In this document: piece by piece, positions 11,225 to 23,209 of the stretch
How positions within the stretch are numbered: position 1 is the first letter of the stretch
How the letters are laid out: every line of letters begins with the position of its first letter
The notes under the pieces: generated by a model
The model's database searches: none
The model's input: the letters and a program-made list of their open reading frames with translations, nothing else
What the model was told of the DNA's origin: nothing
Program-made: the position numbers and the translations under genes
Source: Chrysogorgia sp. JL179-B06
Taxonomy: Eukaryota > Cnidaria > Anthozoa > Scleralcyonacea > Chrysogorgiidae
Direction of reading: 5' to 3'
Assembly: GCA_035772405.1 (NCBI GenBank)
Contig: JAYKKM010000351.1
Span: 2,215,001 to 2,279,000, forward strand
Length of the DNA: 64,000 nt

Positions 11225-13046
11225 ATGGCAAGAAAAAATTCGAAAATCTATTTTGACGATGTTTTTGAGAGCATTGTGAATGGAAATGAGTCGGAAATAG
11301 AGAACCTAAGCTCTGATGAAGATGATACTGATTATGTTGTATCTGATGATGATAATGATGATGGTGGAGAGAATGGTGATAGTGGAGAGAATGATGATGA
11401 TGATGATCACAACAGTGTGGAAAATGGTGACAGTGGAGATTCAACAGTGCCACAATCCCAACCAAAAGAAAAGAAAACCTTTCGATGGAGAAAGAAAGAT
11501 ATCGTAACATCTGATGACAGTTACGAGCAAGAAGAAGACGACATTGAAGAGACCAAGTCACCGCTTGAATATTTCAAAACAGTTTTGGACTGATGAAATA
11601 CTAAACTTGGTTGTAGAACAAACTAACCTCTACAGCACCCAGAAAACAGGCACATCAATCAATAGCAACAAGCAAGAGACCGAACAACTTATCGGAATGC
11701 ATTTGAAGATGGGTATTATACAACTTCCATCTTATAAGTTGTACTGGTCACAGAAGATGAGATACCCAGCTGTTGCAGACCAAATGCCATTGAAAAGATA
11801 CGAAAAGCTTCGTTCAAATCTCCATTTTGTCGACAATAGTGTGATGAAAGAAATCGCCTCAAAGCTGGCAAAGATCCAGCCTGTTATTGACATTTTCCGG
11901 GAACAATGTATAAAGATTCAACCAGAGGAGAGACATTCCGTGGACGAACAAATTATACCTGCGAAAACCAAGTACAGCGGGATTCGCCAGTACAACCCCA
12001 AAAAGCCAGTGAAGTGGGGGTTCAAGAATTTGGTGCGAGCTGGTGCTTCTGGCTTCATGTATGACTTTTATATTTATGCCGGTAAGGACGAAGCCATGGA
12101 GAATTCAGACTTCAATCACTTACAGAAGTCTGCACAAGTAGTTGCCCGCCTTTGCCAGCATTTGCCACCCCACAGTGGGCATCAATTATTTTTTGACAAT
12201 TGGTTCACCACATTGGATTTACTAATTTATCTGAAGAATATGGGTATATTAGCATGTGGTACAGTTCGCGCCAACCGCCTGCAAAAATGTCCGTTACAAC
12301 CAAACAAAGAAATGAACAAAACGGGACGTGGCACCATGGACTTCAAGTCAGATGCAGAGTCTGGAATAATTGTGGTCAAATGGTTGGATAACAATGCTGT
12401 TCATGTCGCCTCCAATTATGTTGGCGTGGAGCCACTGGGCACTGTTGAAAGGTGGTCCCCACAAGATAAGAAGAGAAAGAGCATCCCGTGTCCACAGCAG
12501 ATCTTGCGGTACAACAAAGGGATGGGAGGAGTTGATTTGGCTGACATGCTTATCTCGTTGTACCGAATCACTATCAAAACCAGAAGGTGGTACATCAAGA
12601 TCTTTTGGCATCTGGTCGACATGGCAAAAGTCAATGCCTGGCTCCTCTACCGCAGGCATTGTGATCAGTTGGGAATTTCCAAGAAGCAAAGATTGTCCTT
12701 GCTGAACTTTGTTTTGGAAATTTCTGAGGGCTTGACGAGCGCCAACAAAGTTGCCTCAATAGAAAGAACTGGTGGCAATCCAGGCAGACCAAGAAAGCGG
12801 AAATCTTGTGAAGCAGCAGGTCCATCACCAGTGGCGAAAGTTGGTCGCAAACCCACCACACCATTACCATCAAATGATGCACGGTATGACCAACTTGGAC
12901 ATTGGCCAAACCCCACCAAAGGAAGCCGCAGTCGGTGCCGCTATTGCAAAGATGGGTTCTCCAAAATCTTTTGCAGCAAATGTAAAATTTGTCTCTGCTT
13001 GAGAGAGGGAAAAAACTGTTTTTTGGACTACCATACTTGTAAATAA
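11225..13046 (+). pseudogene. piggyBac transposase, one frameshift
   Basis: The ATG at 11225 begins an acidic N-terminus (DDE-rich, about 115 residues) typical of piggyBac transposases. The frame breaks near 11580 in the SPLEYFK region, and the rest continues in the +1-shifted frame to TAA at 13044-13046. The DDE_Tnp_1_7 domain is present with candidate catalytic Asp codons at 11943 (SVDEQIIPAK), 12195 (FFDNWFTT) and 12534 (GGVDLADM). The C-terminus has the cysteine-rich DNA-binding domain (CRYCKDG, CSKCKICLC, DYHTCK). Total length of about 600 residues is normal for the family. Apart from the single indel the gene looks intact, so the insertion is fairly young. Confidence 0.9.
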
Positions 13047-13377
13047 TATCTATTATACTTTTTTATATATACTATACCTAATACTGTAATGTAGTACTCT
13101 ATAATGCAAGGAAAATACATAACCATCTGGAGAAAGAATTGATTGTGGTAAAACCAGCAAAAATCCTGCTGGTTGTCAAGAAATATATTGTCTAGTTTTT
13201 GTATTTTTGTTACCTTATCGCAGCAATGTAGCATATCTGCTACAAATTATTTCCCCCCGTAAAATTTGAGAATTAAAAAAAAAAAAATTTTTAATTGGAT
13301 TTCTAGGTTCATATGTAGGTTGATTTTGCAAGAAAATATATTTTTTATTTGAAATTAAATATTTGCCACTTAAAGGG

Positions 13378-13559
13378 TCAACAAATATGTGCAGGATATA
13401 CAACGTTTTAGTTTTGTAACATTGTACTGTACATTTATGAATATGTGTTGAAATTTGTAATAACTGTAATTTGTTAGAAAACAAGACCCCCATATGTTGA
13501 TACCAGTGTTAGCATTGAAGGGGATATCCTGTATAAATATTATTGTATTATTTATTATG

Positions 13560-13592
<33 letters not shown>

Positions 13593-14160
13593 AATAATAC
13601 TAATAATAATAATGCCTAATATTTGCCATGTAACAGAGCATATGGCATTGTGTACTAAAGCATCTAAATTATATAACATATGCACATATATAACCTATAT
13701 TCAGGATGACATGCCTATAGTCTGCTTGTTGACAATGATCTAGCAGATACAGTACTTGTTCAATCATTAACAATTTCTGCTGACATAGTGTAGTGCATGT
13801 CAACATACCCAATGTCAACATAATCATTATCTTATATAAGCTGTATTTTACATTGACAGACATAATAAGTTGTAGCCCACTAGGTCAGCTACTGTAGCCC
13901 TAATATGTTCCATAATGGATGGAGTACTGTAAGCCCAGATTACATATGGAATACATTCCAGTATACAATACATGGACGTCAAGCTCATATCCTCAGAAAA
14001 ATTGTTCCCAGTTGAAAACATTATAACCTTCTTATTGCCAGTGATGGCCTCTAACCATTGAGCCATTGAGATTCAGATGGAGAGAGAAGGTTACAATGAT
14101 GTACTGGTGCGAATGGTATATGTACTGCCTATGCAGCAGTTACTATATATCTGTAATGCT
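13378..14160 (+). repeat. Repeat R1 copy A, right part
   Basis: Continues R1 after the piggyBac insertion (ATATGTGCAGGATATACAAC onward), includes an (ATT)n tract at about 13557-13612, and ends in a minus-strand SINE-B at about 13978-14075. It matches the complement of copy B (19860-19040). Compared with copies B and C, about 100 bp expected between the left TTAA and this point is missing. Confidence 0.6.
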
Positions 14161-14234
14161 TGGATGTGTTAATGTATACACTGCTGTCCACAAATGCGTG
14201 CTGCATATAGGCAGACATATGTCAATCAAATCAG

Positions 14235-14505
14235 TATATCATCTACCAGGCTGAAGTATCTACACCTGACAACGGAGAAACGAAACATTACATCGGTATG
14301 ACAGCAAACACCTTTAAAAAACACTACCGGAACCACGCTAAATCATTTAACAACGAGAAATACTTCAACGAAATTGAACTATCAAAACATGTCTGGGGCC
14401 TAAAGAAACAGAGACGGACATTTCTACATTAACTGGTCAATATTGAAACATGCTACAGCATACACAAGTGGAAATAAACGATGTAATATCCGGCGAGTTT
14501 CTCGC
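14235..14505 (+). pseudogene. Penelope-like GIY-YIG endonuclease fragment
   Basis: The frame encodes KHYIGMTANTFKKHYRNH, then ELSKHVWGLKK, and after a frameshift near 14425 INWSILKHATAYTSG. The YIG motif, followed by FKxR/HxxHxxSF, LSKHVW and INWSI blocks, is the C-terminal GIY-YIG endonuclease domain of Penelope-like retroelements. A second, longer example lies at 47125-47632. The reverse transcriptase is absent. It directly follows the R1 right part. Confidence 0.7.
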
Positions 14506-14603
14506 GTAATTCCAAGTGGCAAATGAGGTAGATAAAAAGACCCTTTGAAGTTTCCGGAAATGGTTTAGTTCGGGATTCAAAATAGGGCTTTTTAGTACTA
14601 TTT

Positions 14604-14696
14604 AAAAAACGAGCAACAGTGTTTTATCAGGTTTAAAACCACGGGGGTGATGCCCGAGTGGTTTTAGCCTGATAAAACACGTGATGCGAGTTTTTT
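14604..14696. repeat. Foldback repeat, about 39-bp arms
   Basis: AAAAAACGAGC...GTTTTATCAGG...AAAACCAC pairs with GTGGTTTTAGCCTGATAAAAC...GCGAGTTTTTT around a GC-rich 15-base loop. A small foldback of the type found at ends of cnidarian DNA elements. Confidence 0.6.
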
Positions 14697-14807
14697 GAAT
14701 GGCTTCAAAAACTGTGAATGAGAAATATGGATTTTAAATAGAAAATAAAATCTCTAGGGAATAGCAACTTGGTTGTCCTCTAGCAAAAATTTGAATATGA
14801 ATTTTAA

Positions 14808-15155
14808 ATGCCGAAGCGTGGTGTAATGCCGAAGCTTACATTCTCGACAGCGTTTGTCTTTGATATGCCTCTAAAGCGACGATTTCGAGAACCAAAAAGC
14901 GAAGAGCAAGAAAAGCGTGTGAGTACTATTTTAGGACCTCCAAGGAATATACCAGAGAGGGCGAACAGTGATTTGAAAGAAGAATGTAAGGATTTAATAG
15001 ACTTCAGTTTGGCTGATTTTGAATTTGACGTTCCCGACGAAATGTTGAGTAATTTTCCAATACCTGCGAGTGAAGGTGAGAGGCTATCAAATGTTAACAC
15101 GAACATGTCGAGTTGTGTGTACAATAATTGTACTTTCAATTTTGCTGAAAAGTGA
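14808..15155 (+). CDS. Hypothetical 115-residue protein, possibly TE-derived
   Basis: The frame opens with MPKRGVMPKLTFSTAF and ends with SSCVYNNCTFNFAEK. Codon use and the mixed acidic/basic composition (LKEECKDLIDFSLADFEFDV) look like a real protein, and a splice-acceptor-like CCTCTAG lies just upstream at about 14775. A final NNCTFNF-type motif is reminiscent of the C-termini of KIAA1958/Crypton-type tyrosine recombinase elements, and a foldback lies 110 bp upstream. That link is weak. On the other strand nothing is comparable. Confidence 0.35.
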   Translation: MPKRGVMPKLTFSTAFVFDMPLKRRFREPKSEEQEKRVSTILGPPRNIPERANSDLKEECKDLIDFSLADFEFDVPDEMLSNFPIPASEGERLSNVNTNMSSCVYNNCTFNFAEK

Positions 15156-15618
15156 TTCTAGTAAAGAGCTAGATCGCAGTAGTTCTTAAATTTGGTTGTT
15201 GTGTGAGAATTATCATTATGTGTTGACACTATAATTATGTTAATGTAAGAATACGATCTTTATACAAAAAATCATTATATACAAATATTTATATAAAAAA
15301 TCTTTCTATAAAAATCTTTTATTCACGACTGAGAAGTATTGTATTTCTGCATGAATAAGTGTGCTTAACCCTTTAGCTATTATAAAGACGCATGCGTGTG
15401 ACTAATTTCGTAGCAGCAATTGGACAGTTGGTCTATGAATTATTAATGCATTTTTGAACCATGTTTAAGGAGAGATACATCGTAAACGAATGGACTAAAT
15501 CAAAAACGACAAAAGAACTTAACAATAATTTTGGCGCGTCGTCCATGTATAAATCTAAAAACTGTGAAAGGTTTATATATGCACTTTACGTTTTGTCTAC
15601 GTTCGTCTGTTTTATTAC
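15156..15618. other. Unassigned, AT-rich
   Basis: Likely the start of intron 3 of the minus-strand CARD-CC gene and AT-rich filler. A piggyBac-like TTAACCCTTTAGC occurs at about 15365, without a partner. Confidence 0.4.
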
Positions 15619-15988
15619 CTTTTCTTCTTCATTGAAGAGTCTATTCAAGTTTTCAGCTTCCATCTGCTTTTCGTTCAATTCCAACTTAATCTGCATCAGT
15701 TGCTCCTGTGCTGTTTTGTGTCTCTCTTCTAACGCATCATAGTCTTGAAGCAATGTAACTCTCGCATCATTTAATTTATCAACTTTACTCTGTATCTCGT
15801 TGTACTGCAGTTGAATGGTTTCTTTTTCCTTGTTCACTTTGTCTCTTTCGATAATGGTTTCTCTTCGCGCTTCCAGAGCGCGGTTTCGCTGATCTCTGTA
15901 GATTTCTGTATCCTTTTCTAAATTTCCGTTTCTTTTCTTCCAATCGTCAACCTCTAGCTGTGACAGGGTGAGCTTTCGTTGCAAGTTT
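15619..15988 (-). CDS. CARD-CC gene, coiled-coil exon 3
   Basis: Minus strand. The acceptor TTTTTCTCTTCAG ends at 15989 and the donor AAG|GTAATA begins at 15618. The exon is 370 nt and its first base completes an Arg codon with the preceding exon (phase 2 to 1). It then encodes about 123 residues of continuous coiled coil, e.g. QRKLTLSQLEVDDWKKRN, ERDKVNKEKETIQLQYNE and NEKQMEAENLNRLFNEEEK, with no proline. It ends in phase 0, matching the exon at 8721. With exons 1 and 2 it makes exactly 450 codons. In CARD9/CARMA proteins this region drives oligomerisation and scaffold assembly with Bcl10. Confidence 0.8.
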
Positions 15989-16550
15989 CTGAAGAGAAAA
16001 ACATAGAAGTTCTAAAGGTTTTTTTCTTCTTCTTTTTGTGCTGTTTTGTGTAATATTGTGCCATCATGTTGTCTGTGCCGTTGGCTAACCAGAGGTAAGT
16101 ATTAACCCTATCTAGACGGGGGGGGGGGGGGGGGGCGGAATCTGCCCGCGCTGAATTTAAATGCTTATATCTCAATAATGGATAGAGCTATGAATCTAAA
16201 ATTTTACGACTTTCCCTAGTTATGCATTGGTAGTATGGGCTGGAAAAATGGTGAAAAAATATTAGGTATAAAAAAAGTTACACAATATTCCTGAACACCT
16301 ACAGTACTAACACGAAATTTCGAAAAAAAAATGTCATTATAATAGAAACAATAAAAATAAGAACATATAGATTAAGATAAATCTATTTATTGATATAATA
16401 ACTTATGTACGTTAACAGAACAGTAATAAATAATCCTGAGAAAAACCATTTTTTGAACTGCATGAATTTATGACGTTTAACGACGTCATAATTTGTTGCC
16501 ATGACAACAGAATGACATACATCTAATAGTTTTGGAGATATTGCCCGCGG
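15989..16550. other. Intron 2, poly-G tract
   Basis: A run of G lies at about 16119-16135. No gene or known repeat is recognised. TGACGTTTAACGACGTCA near 16472 is a dyad. Confidence 0.4.
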
Positions 16551-16554
16551 GCAC

Positions 16555-16775
16555 ATAATTTCGAGTGTTGGAATATATACATTCTAAGACCAAACCAGGA
16601 CCAGTTGCGAAAAATGCCACTTCAAGGCTTTCCGGCTGGAATTGAATCCGCAACCATGCGATGCTAGTGCAGTGCTCTAGCCTAGTCACGAGTTCTGTAT
16701 ATATATAGTGGTTGTAATGCCGGGATAAGATTCTGGGTATATTACAAGAGATATTTGCCGTCCTCATGCGCGGCA
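16555..16775 (-). repeat. SINE-A copy (tRNA-derived)
   Basis: Minus strand copy of the family at 35103-35654: a 5' leader (CCAGAATCTTATCCCGGCATTAC, in two blocks), ACTCGTGACTAGGC, a degraded tRNA-like part, then GGTCCTGGTTTGGTCTTAG and TGTATATATTCCAACACTCG. Part of the tRNA-like box A region is deleted. Confidence 0.65.
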
Positions 16776-17144
16776 TCGGAAAATTTGGCCCTGGTAACTA
16801 GATATAGACAGAAGCTGATTGGTAGACCTCTGCATTTGAATTAATATTTAAATTGCAACCGTCACATGATTGCGAATGCAAAAACTGAAACGGTATTGAA
16901 ACGGTTTTTTGGTGTGTTAAATTTGGCGTAATTTAAATTTAAATTGACGCCAGCGCGACAAACCGCTTTCCGGAAGAAGCCGCCATTCGCCGACGGCGAA
17001 ATTTATATTGCCATAAAAACCAGCCATTTCCTCATAAAATCATCGGATGCAGTAATGTATAATTATGTACATTGTGATTGTCACCGACTGACCGGTCTCT
17101 GTTGAGCAATTAATTTGCCTTTTCTGCATAGTTTTTTTTTGGTT

Positions 17145-17195
17145 AGGGTTAGAAATTTGGTTAGGATTAGGGTTAGGTTTAGGATTTTGGTGATA
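17145..17195 (+). repeat. Degenerate TTAGGG-like repeats
   Basis: GGTTAGGGTTAG and GGATTAGGGTTAGGTTTAGG occur within 50 bp. Probably a short interstitial telomere-like tract or chance enrichment, lying just outside the element at 17298. Confidence 0.5.
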
Positions 17196-17297
17196 TTTAC
17201 CCGCATTTCGTTGAATTCTAAGAGACTTTAGTAGAAATTGACTGATGACTATAGAGTTTCTCGTGCCGTGATTGGTCGAGATGGACGGCCTATTTTG

Positions 17298-18200
17298 TGA
17301 TAGTCACCTCGCGCGAGGTGACTATAACATTTTCACCGATTTAAAGATGGCGGCTTCTCGATTTATCGATATTACGTACGAAAAGTGAATAAAATTAAAG
17401 AAAATGCTATTCAAAAACAAACTAAAGAAGCAACCAAATATAGAGTTGAACGATTTCGAGGTAAGATATGAGAATTTCCCTAATTTCATAGCTAAACTCT
17501 TCTTGGTGGTGTCAACGTTACAGCAGTCGGCGACACGATAAAAACAAGTAATTTTGTGAAAAATATCTTTATTTAACAGAATAGTTTGAACAACAAACAT
17601 TTCAGACAACATTTGAAAGCGTATTAGCATGATTGTTGAAGAGATGAACAAATACTTTTCGATAGCTAGTTTTACGACTCTGCCCGAAAAAAGACGGCAG
17701 TTTTTACAAAAAACAAATTTGTTGTCAATCCGAGCTGCAGTCTTGAAACAAACAAATGTCAATCTGACAGTATTACTTATTCATTTCAGTGAGGCTAATA
17801 AAATACTAAGTTCCTACCTCGAGCTGCTCGTCAATGAAGGAAAAATAGCGGTGAAACGGTTCAGAAAAAAAACATTGACAGCTATGAAACAATCCAAAAA
17901 TTGTACGAAATTATCCCCGAGTTATTATTGCAAGAGCATTATTGCAAGAGCATGCTCGTATGTTGTTCGTTTTAATATTCTGTTGAATTGAATGTTGATT
18001 GCACAAATAAAATAAAATAATTAAAACATTTCCCCTTGCTTTCTTTCAGTTTTCTCTCTCTGATAGTCACCTGTGAATTTCTACTAAAACAATTAGTCAC
18101 CATAAGTCTCGGTTATTATTGGTGATATTTACCTCGCCGCTTCGCGCCTCGATAATCACCGATAATCACCTCGACTTCGGTGACTAATTGTTATATAGCG
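17298..18200 (+). mobile_element. Crypton/KIAA1958-like element relic
   Basis: The left end has the perfect 24-nt palindrome at 17300-17323 (TAGTCACCTCGC and its complement) next to GTGATTGGTCGAG. The right end at about 18055-18200 repeats GATAGTCACC, TCGCCGCTTCGCGCCTCG and GGTGACTAATTG. Inside, ATG 17347 starts MAASRFIDITYEK; after a one-base shift the other frame reads KENAIQKQTKEATKYRVERF up to a donor G|GTAAGA at 17460. The MAASRF start and the ENAxxxxTKxATKxxV block resemble the first exon of KIAA1958/DUF3504 tyrosine-recombinase elements. The catalytic part is missing. Confidence 0.45.
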
Positions 18201-18472
18201 TCGTACGGCTACCGTACGAATAGCCATTACCTTCAGTTCAGTCCTTCACTTTCTCGTTTAACTTTTTGACTTGACTCGCTAATTTTAATGTAATTTAAAT
18301 AATTGTACACTGTATTGTGTATTTGCTCCAAGCTCCGAAATCTAATAGACACATTTTGAAATACTTAACAAAGAGATTTGGGAAAATTTGAAGGTGTGTA
18401 TAATGTTTTGAATTTTCAAAACATATATGTATAATATGACAGTTGGAATTAATTCCATGCAGTGTAAAATCA

Positions 18473-18581
18473 GGCTTGGACTGGCCATTGTGCCATCTTG
18501 TGCCAGAACAATGGCACTTTGTGGCAACACAATGGCTGGCCATTGTTCTGGCACAAGATGGCACAATGGCTAGTCCTAGCC
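18473..18581. repeat. Near-perfect 43-bp-arm hairpin
   Basis: Bases 18473-18515 and 18538-18581 are inverted copies with only two mismatches, separated by about 22 bases. The arms contain GCCATTGTGCCATCTTGTGC. Transcribed from either strand this would form a long hairpin. It may be a MITE or a miRNA/siRNA-type precursor. Confidence 0.75.
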
Positions 18582-18905
18582 TGTTTAAAATATATACCAT
18601 TTGTTCTTTATAATACTACAGAATAGTAAGTGGTAGTACAAATTTTGGAATTGCATGTACAGTATGTTTATTATTTGATTAAAATTATAAATACTATATG
18701 CTTGATAATTAGCCTATATATACAGTAGTTTAGGGTGAAAAAACATGCATACTATTGCTGTGTTTATATGACCTGGGCCTGGCCTACAATTTTGTAGCAA
18801 TAAACAAGCATTACTATGTATACATGTCAGTGTTTATATTTAATATATACACTGCTGTAGTGAATAAGGGAGAGCTCGGGGGAAACAAACGATACAGTAC
18901 ATGGG
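18582..18905. other. Intron 2, unassigned
   Basis: AT-rich with no recognised feature. Confidence 0.4.
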
Positions 18906-18907
18906 TG

Positions 18908-19035
18908 ATTGTCAAGCAAGCTCATATCCTCAGAAAAATTATTCTGTGTCCCAGACAGGGATAACTTTCTGATTTCCAGTGAGATGCTCTGACCATTGAG
19001 CTACCAAGACTCAGATGGTGAGTGAACGTTACATT
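18908..19035 (-). repeat. SINE-B copy
   Basis: Minus-strand copy with CAAGCTCATATCCTCAGAAA, the tRNA-like segment with TTTCCAGTGAGATGCTCTGA, and ATTGAGCTACCAAGACTCAG. The box B is degraded. Confidence 0.6.
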
Positions 19036-19039
19036 GATG

Positions 19040-20715
19040 TACTGATTCTATTGATATAACAGCAGTGTATATATTAACACACCCAATAATTAGTCATTAC
19101 TGAAATATATAGTAACTGCTGTGCATAGGCAGTACATATATCTTTAGAACCAGTACATCATTGTAACCTCTCTCCATCTGAATCTCGATGGCTCAATGGC
19201 TAGAGGCCGTCACTGGCAATAAGAAGGTTATAATTTTTTCAACCAGGAATATTATGTTTCTGACGATATGATCTTGACGTCCATGTTTTGTATACTGGCA
19301 TGTATTCCATATATAATCTGTGTTTACAGTACTCCATCCGTTATGGAACATGTTAGACCTACAGTATTTAGCTGGCCTAGTGGGTCACAACTTATTCTGT
19401 CAATGTAAATTAAAATACAGCTTATTATTATTATGTTCACATTGGGTATGTTGACACTACTATGTGTGTTAGCTAGATCATTGTCGACAAGCAGACTAGG
19501 CATGGCATTCTGAATATAGGTTATAATATATATGTGCACGGTGATATAATTTAGATACTATAGTACACAATGCCATATATATGCTTTGTTACATGGCAAA
19601 TATGGTATCTGCAATCTGCATTAGGCATTATTATTATTAGTATTATTGTTAATGCATTATTATTATTAGTATTAATAATAATAATAATAATAATACAATA
19701 ATATTTATACAGGATAGCCCCTTCAATGCTAACACTGGTATCAATATATGGGGGTCTTGTTTTCTAACAAATTACAGTTGTTACAAATTTCAACACATAT
19801 TCACAAATGTACAGTACAATGTTACAAAAACTAATTTTAACTGAAAAGTTGTATATCCTTCACATATTGTCAATTAAGGTAATAGATGATGGTGCTATAA
19901 CATGTATGAACAGATTAATTGAAACATGGAAAATAGCTCTTTACTGGTAGATATGATGTTAAAATGCCATGGAATTTCCTAACTAGCATTACACAATGTA
20001 ACTTGCTTCTAATACAAGAGGTACAAAACTTGGGATTTCTATTAACCAATCAGTTTCAAGTCCCGACTTAGGAAAGATCAGTTTCCCTGACATGCATAGA
20101 GACCTCTGATTATGTATTCCTGCCAGCTCCACATCACAGTAGTCCAATGTGGGTAGAATTATCAACTTACTGTATATAATCTATCCACACCAACAATTGG
20201 AGTAGAATCCCTAATACGTCTTAGTAAATCTAATTTGAATGGACCCCTGCATTTGCACTATGTGCATGCCATCCGTAGACATTTGAACGAATTTGATTTT
20301 TTTAAAGGACACTATTGTATGATAGAGATGCACTTTCTTCCTTCAACAGCCTTTGGTGTCTATATACAAAATACTGCATTGATTATTTCGTGAGTCATCA
20401 ATATTGTGATAAAAGTAATTTCTTTCGTAGTGATTGATGGTAGAAACAGCAGTAGACCCCGCACTATTCTGTTGCTGCACTCAAAAATTAAAAAGTTTAA
20501 TTGGGCTGCATGTATTTATTTTGATGTCCTATGAAACAATTAAATTCAGATAATACAAAGCTCTGAGAGATATTGTCCACTGAAAATTGATTTACTGTAG
20601 TTTGGCAAATGAAGTGGCTATTATCTAATTCAAGTAATTTAGAATTAAAAAAAGTACTGTACTGTAAGTTTCAAACAGCAATTGGGCGAGGGGTTGTTGC
20701 GTATACGTATTTCTA
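19040..20715 (-). repeat. Repeat R1 copy B, uninterrupted
   Basis: Inverted copy of R1 (compare 9531-14160 without the piggyBac). From the 20715 end it starts with the complement of ACTAGAAATACGTATACGC and ends in SINE-B related sequence at 19285-19168. It contains both protein-like blocks in degraded form, an (ATT)n tract at about 19670-19700, and about 100 bp between its own TTAA (near 19952) and a second TTAA (near 19874) that are absent around the piggyBac in copy A. Confidence 0.65.
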
Positions 20716-22427
20716 GTATATAGGCCGTTAGAACACTGCCAACATATATACATTGCGAGCTCCGCTCTTTCATATCGCCTGCGAGGAAGTTTGTCTATTT
20801 GGTAGATTTGTACCGCATGTTTACCAGGATTACTATGGCTAACATCGATATGTTGGTAACCGATAGAACATTGGTAAGGATAATCGTTGAAACCTAATAA
20901 CCTTCTCGGCTGCCTGTTTGCGGACGTAAAAAGTGGTCCCTTCGACTTGAAAACGTCGTCCATTGGATGTAAAATAGTGGTCCGAATAGGCGTCGACTAA
21001 ACGTTAAATATTCGTCCGTACTGACACGTGCGGATCCGGTCGTTTGCTAGACGTTAAACAGTCATCTAGCTACGGATGTTAAACGTTCGCCTTCTTAAGG
21101 GCGTAAAACTGCAGGTTCACGGCCGCTTCGGTGGAAAAACCGTTCGTCTTCTCGGAAAGAACGTTCAATCGTAGGTTCCCCTCCAATTCAGGTTTGGCAG
21201 TGAGTGAGGGACATGACACACACTTACAACCGGTTAATTCGCTCATTGCACGAAGCTTCTTTCGGGTTGCTGAGAGAGGACCGAGATCATACAAAACACC
21301 GATAGAACTTTGCGGTAAGTGAAGATTTTGTGTTATAACTCTTCCTTACTTAACTCTATTTAAGAATTGAGCTCCGCATCCGGGAAATATGTCCCAAGTT
21401 GGAACAATTTTAAATTTTACGATTTTACTGTATTGTTCCATGGTGATCGCTAGAAGATATAATTTAAAATAAGTTTTCCAAGGCTGAAACCTAGTTGTTC
21501 GAGGGAATTCGAAGGGGTTTTGAGTGGGCTTATAACCGGGAGGGCTAATAAGCGGGATAGAAAAACATTTCAAAACGCAACAGACAAACTATGTTGGCAC
21601 TTTATTGCTCGACGTTTTGCTTAATATAGCAAGTGCAAAAACAATAATAAATAAAGAAGATTTCTGATTTTGGCCAGGGAACCATTCCAAAAACAATCCA
21701 TTCCATATGAAACGTTATTAAAAACCCGGCGCAACTTAAAAGTTCAAGTTATAACCGCTTCAAATTTCTATAAAAGTAACAAATAGTAACGTCGCGTATG
21801 TCTATAACAAAATCTGCTACACAAGTTATGTAGCTGCCTCGAAATGATCGTCGTCGTCGTCGTCATCGTCATCACTGTCAAAATGAAACTCTAAATCGTC
21901 GGCATTGAATTACCATGTGTTTACTTTATATTTGGGGACAAAAAGGACAAAGTCGATGTGAAAAAAATACGACAAGCACAAAATGCGTCGTAAGGAGATA
22001 TAAGGCCAACTGAAGTACTGAACTCTGAAATTTTAGTAATGTCACCTACAGCAAAGTTATCCAGTTAACTTGCCATAATGAGAATGCTGAATTGTTGAAA
22101 CATATTATCAGTAAAAGTTTTGTTTCAACGCTAGTTGCGCTGCTTCTCTGTTTTTTTAGTTGTTATTTTTACTATAAAAGGTGCTAATGGAAGGTGAGCT
22201 TATATCCGGGGGGGGGGCTTATAAACGGAAGGTATTTTCTGTTACCAAACAGATAGGCTTATAACCGGGGGTCTTATAATCGGGAGGGGGGAGGGTTATA
22301 AGCGAGATTCTACGGTATATAACATACACGCTTCGTTCTTTAAAAAAACCGCTTGAAATTTCTATTTCGACTCGGTAACAACCCTGCTGTTAACAACCCT
22401 GCTTTTCAAAGTCCTTGTGACTAGGTG
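20716..22427. other. Intron 2, unassigned 1.7 kb
   Basis: Several degenerate ACGTTAAA-type repeats lie at about 20995-21080. GGGGG-rich AGGCTTATAACCGGGGG repeats lie at about 21525-22310 in variants (CTTATAACCGGGAGGG, CTTATATCCGGGG, CTTATAAACGGAAGG), possibly a degraded foldback element. No exon is recognised on either strand. Confidence 0.4.
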
Positions 22428-23189
22428 CTCTAGTCTGAGTCTGGATTCAGTTTCATTCCGGATTGAACGTGAATTCAAACCGTGTTTACATAGGAATTCT
22501 ATCCCAGGATCGAAAATCGCGCGAATTCTGAAATTTCAAGATTGCGATCAATAACATTATAGCGAGTATGTTTCTTTCAACGACTTCTGCTCTTGTAAAT
22601 TTCAACATGTGCCTTAAACTGATAATTTGGCGAAGAATAAACATCAAGAAAAGGGTAAAATCATTACTAGCAACGCCTAATCGATGCGGTCACAATCAAT
22701 CAAACAAGCATTTCATTCACCTTTGATTTATAACGTCGTCAACAAAGAGCTATTTATATTGAACAATATGACGACGGCGCAATTCCTGTCTCTATAGCTG
22801 CTAATTGTCGTCTATAAATGTTAAAAGCACGCATGTGTTATTCGTTTCAGTCTTCCAGGTCGTATTTTTCATTCCGGAATGAAATCGCGCACCGCCTTTA
22901 CATGACACCGAAATGAAATTTCAATGAAACTCAATCTGGAATTGAATGAAACCTCGGAATTGGAATGAATTAATATTTTTGATGAACTTGAGATTTTTGA
23001 TTTTTGATGATGAATTTCGGAATGAAATGAAATCGGAATGAAGTGAGAACCGAAATGAACTCAATCCGGATTCAGCAGCATCTCATTAATTCCGTATTCG
23101 TGTAAACACCTAAAGGGATTTTAACAGAATTGGTATGAGTTTAATCCGGAATGAAATTCAATCCGGATTCATGTAAACAGCACCTAAAT
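22428..23189. mobile_element. MITE with TAGGTGCT ends and ATTCCGGA repeats
   Basis: Left end TAGGTGCTCTAGTCTG followed by TTTCATTCCGGATTGAAC; right end is the complement of TTAGGTGCTGTTTACATG followed by TTTCATTCCGGATTAAAC. Internal repeats of TCCGGAATGAAA occur throughout. About 760 bp, no transposase. Its right edge lies only about 20 bp from the splice donor of coiled-coil exon 2. Confidence 0.6.
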
Positions 23190-23209
23190 CATATCGTATC
23201 CCGACATAC

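Noticed and set aside
14804..15139. Minus-strand frame opposite the 14808-15155 ORF
   Set aside because: It is the antisense shadow of a better plus-strand frame with more protein-like composition.
17145..17195. Telomere or chromosome end
   Set aside because: Only about five degenerate TTAGGG units, embedded in ordinary sequence on both sides.
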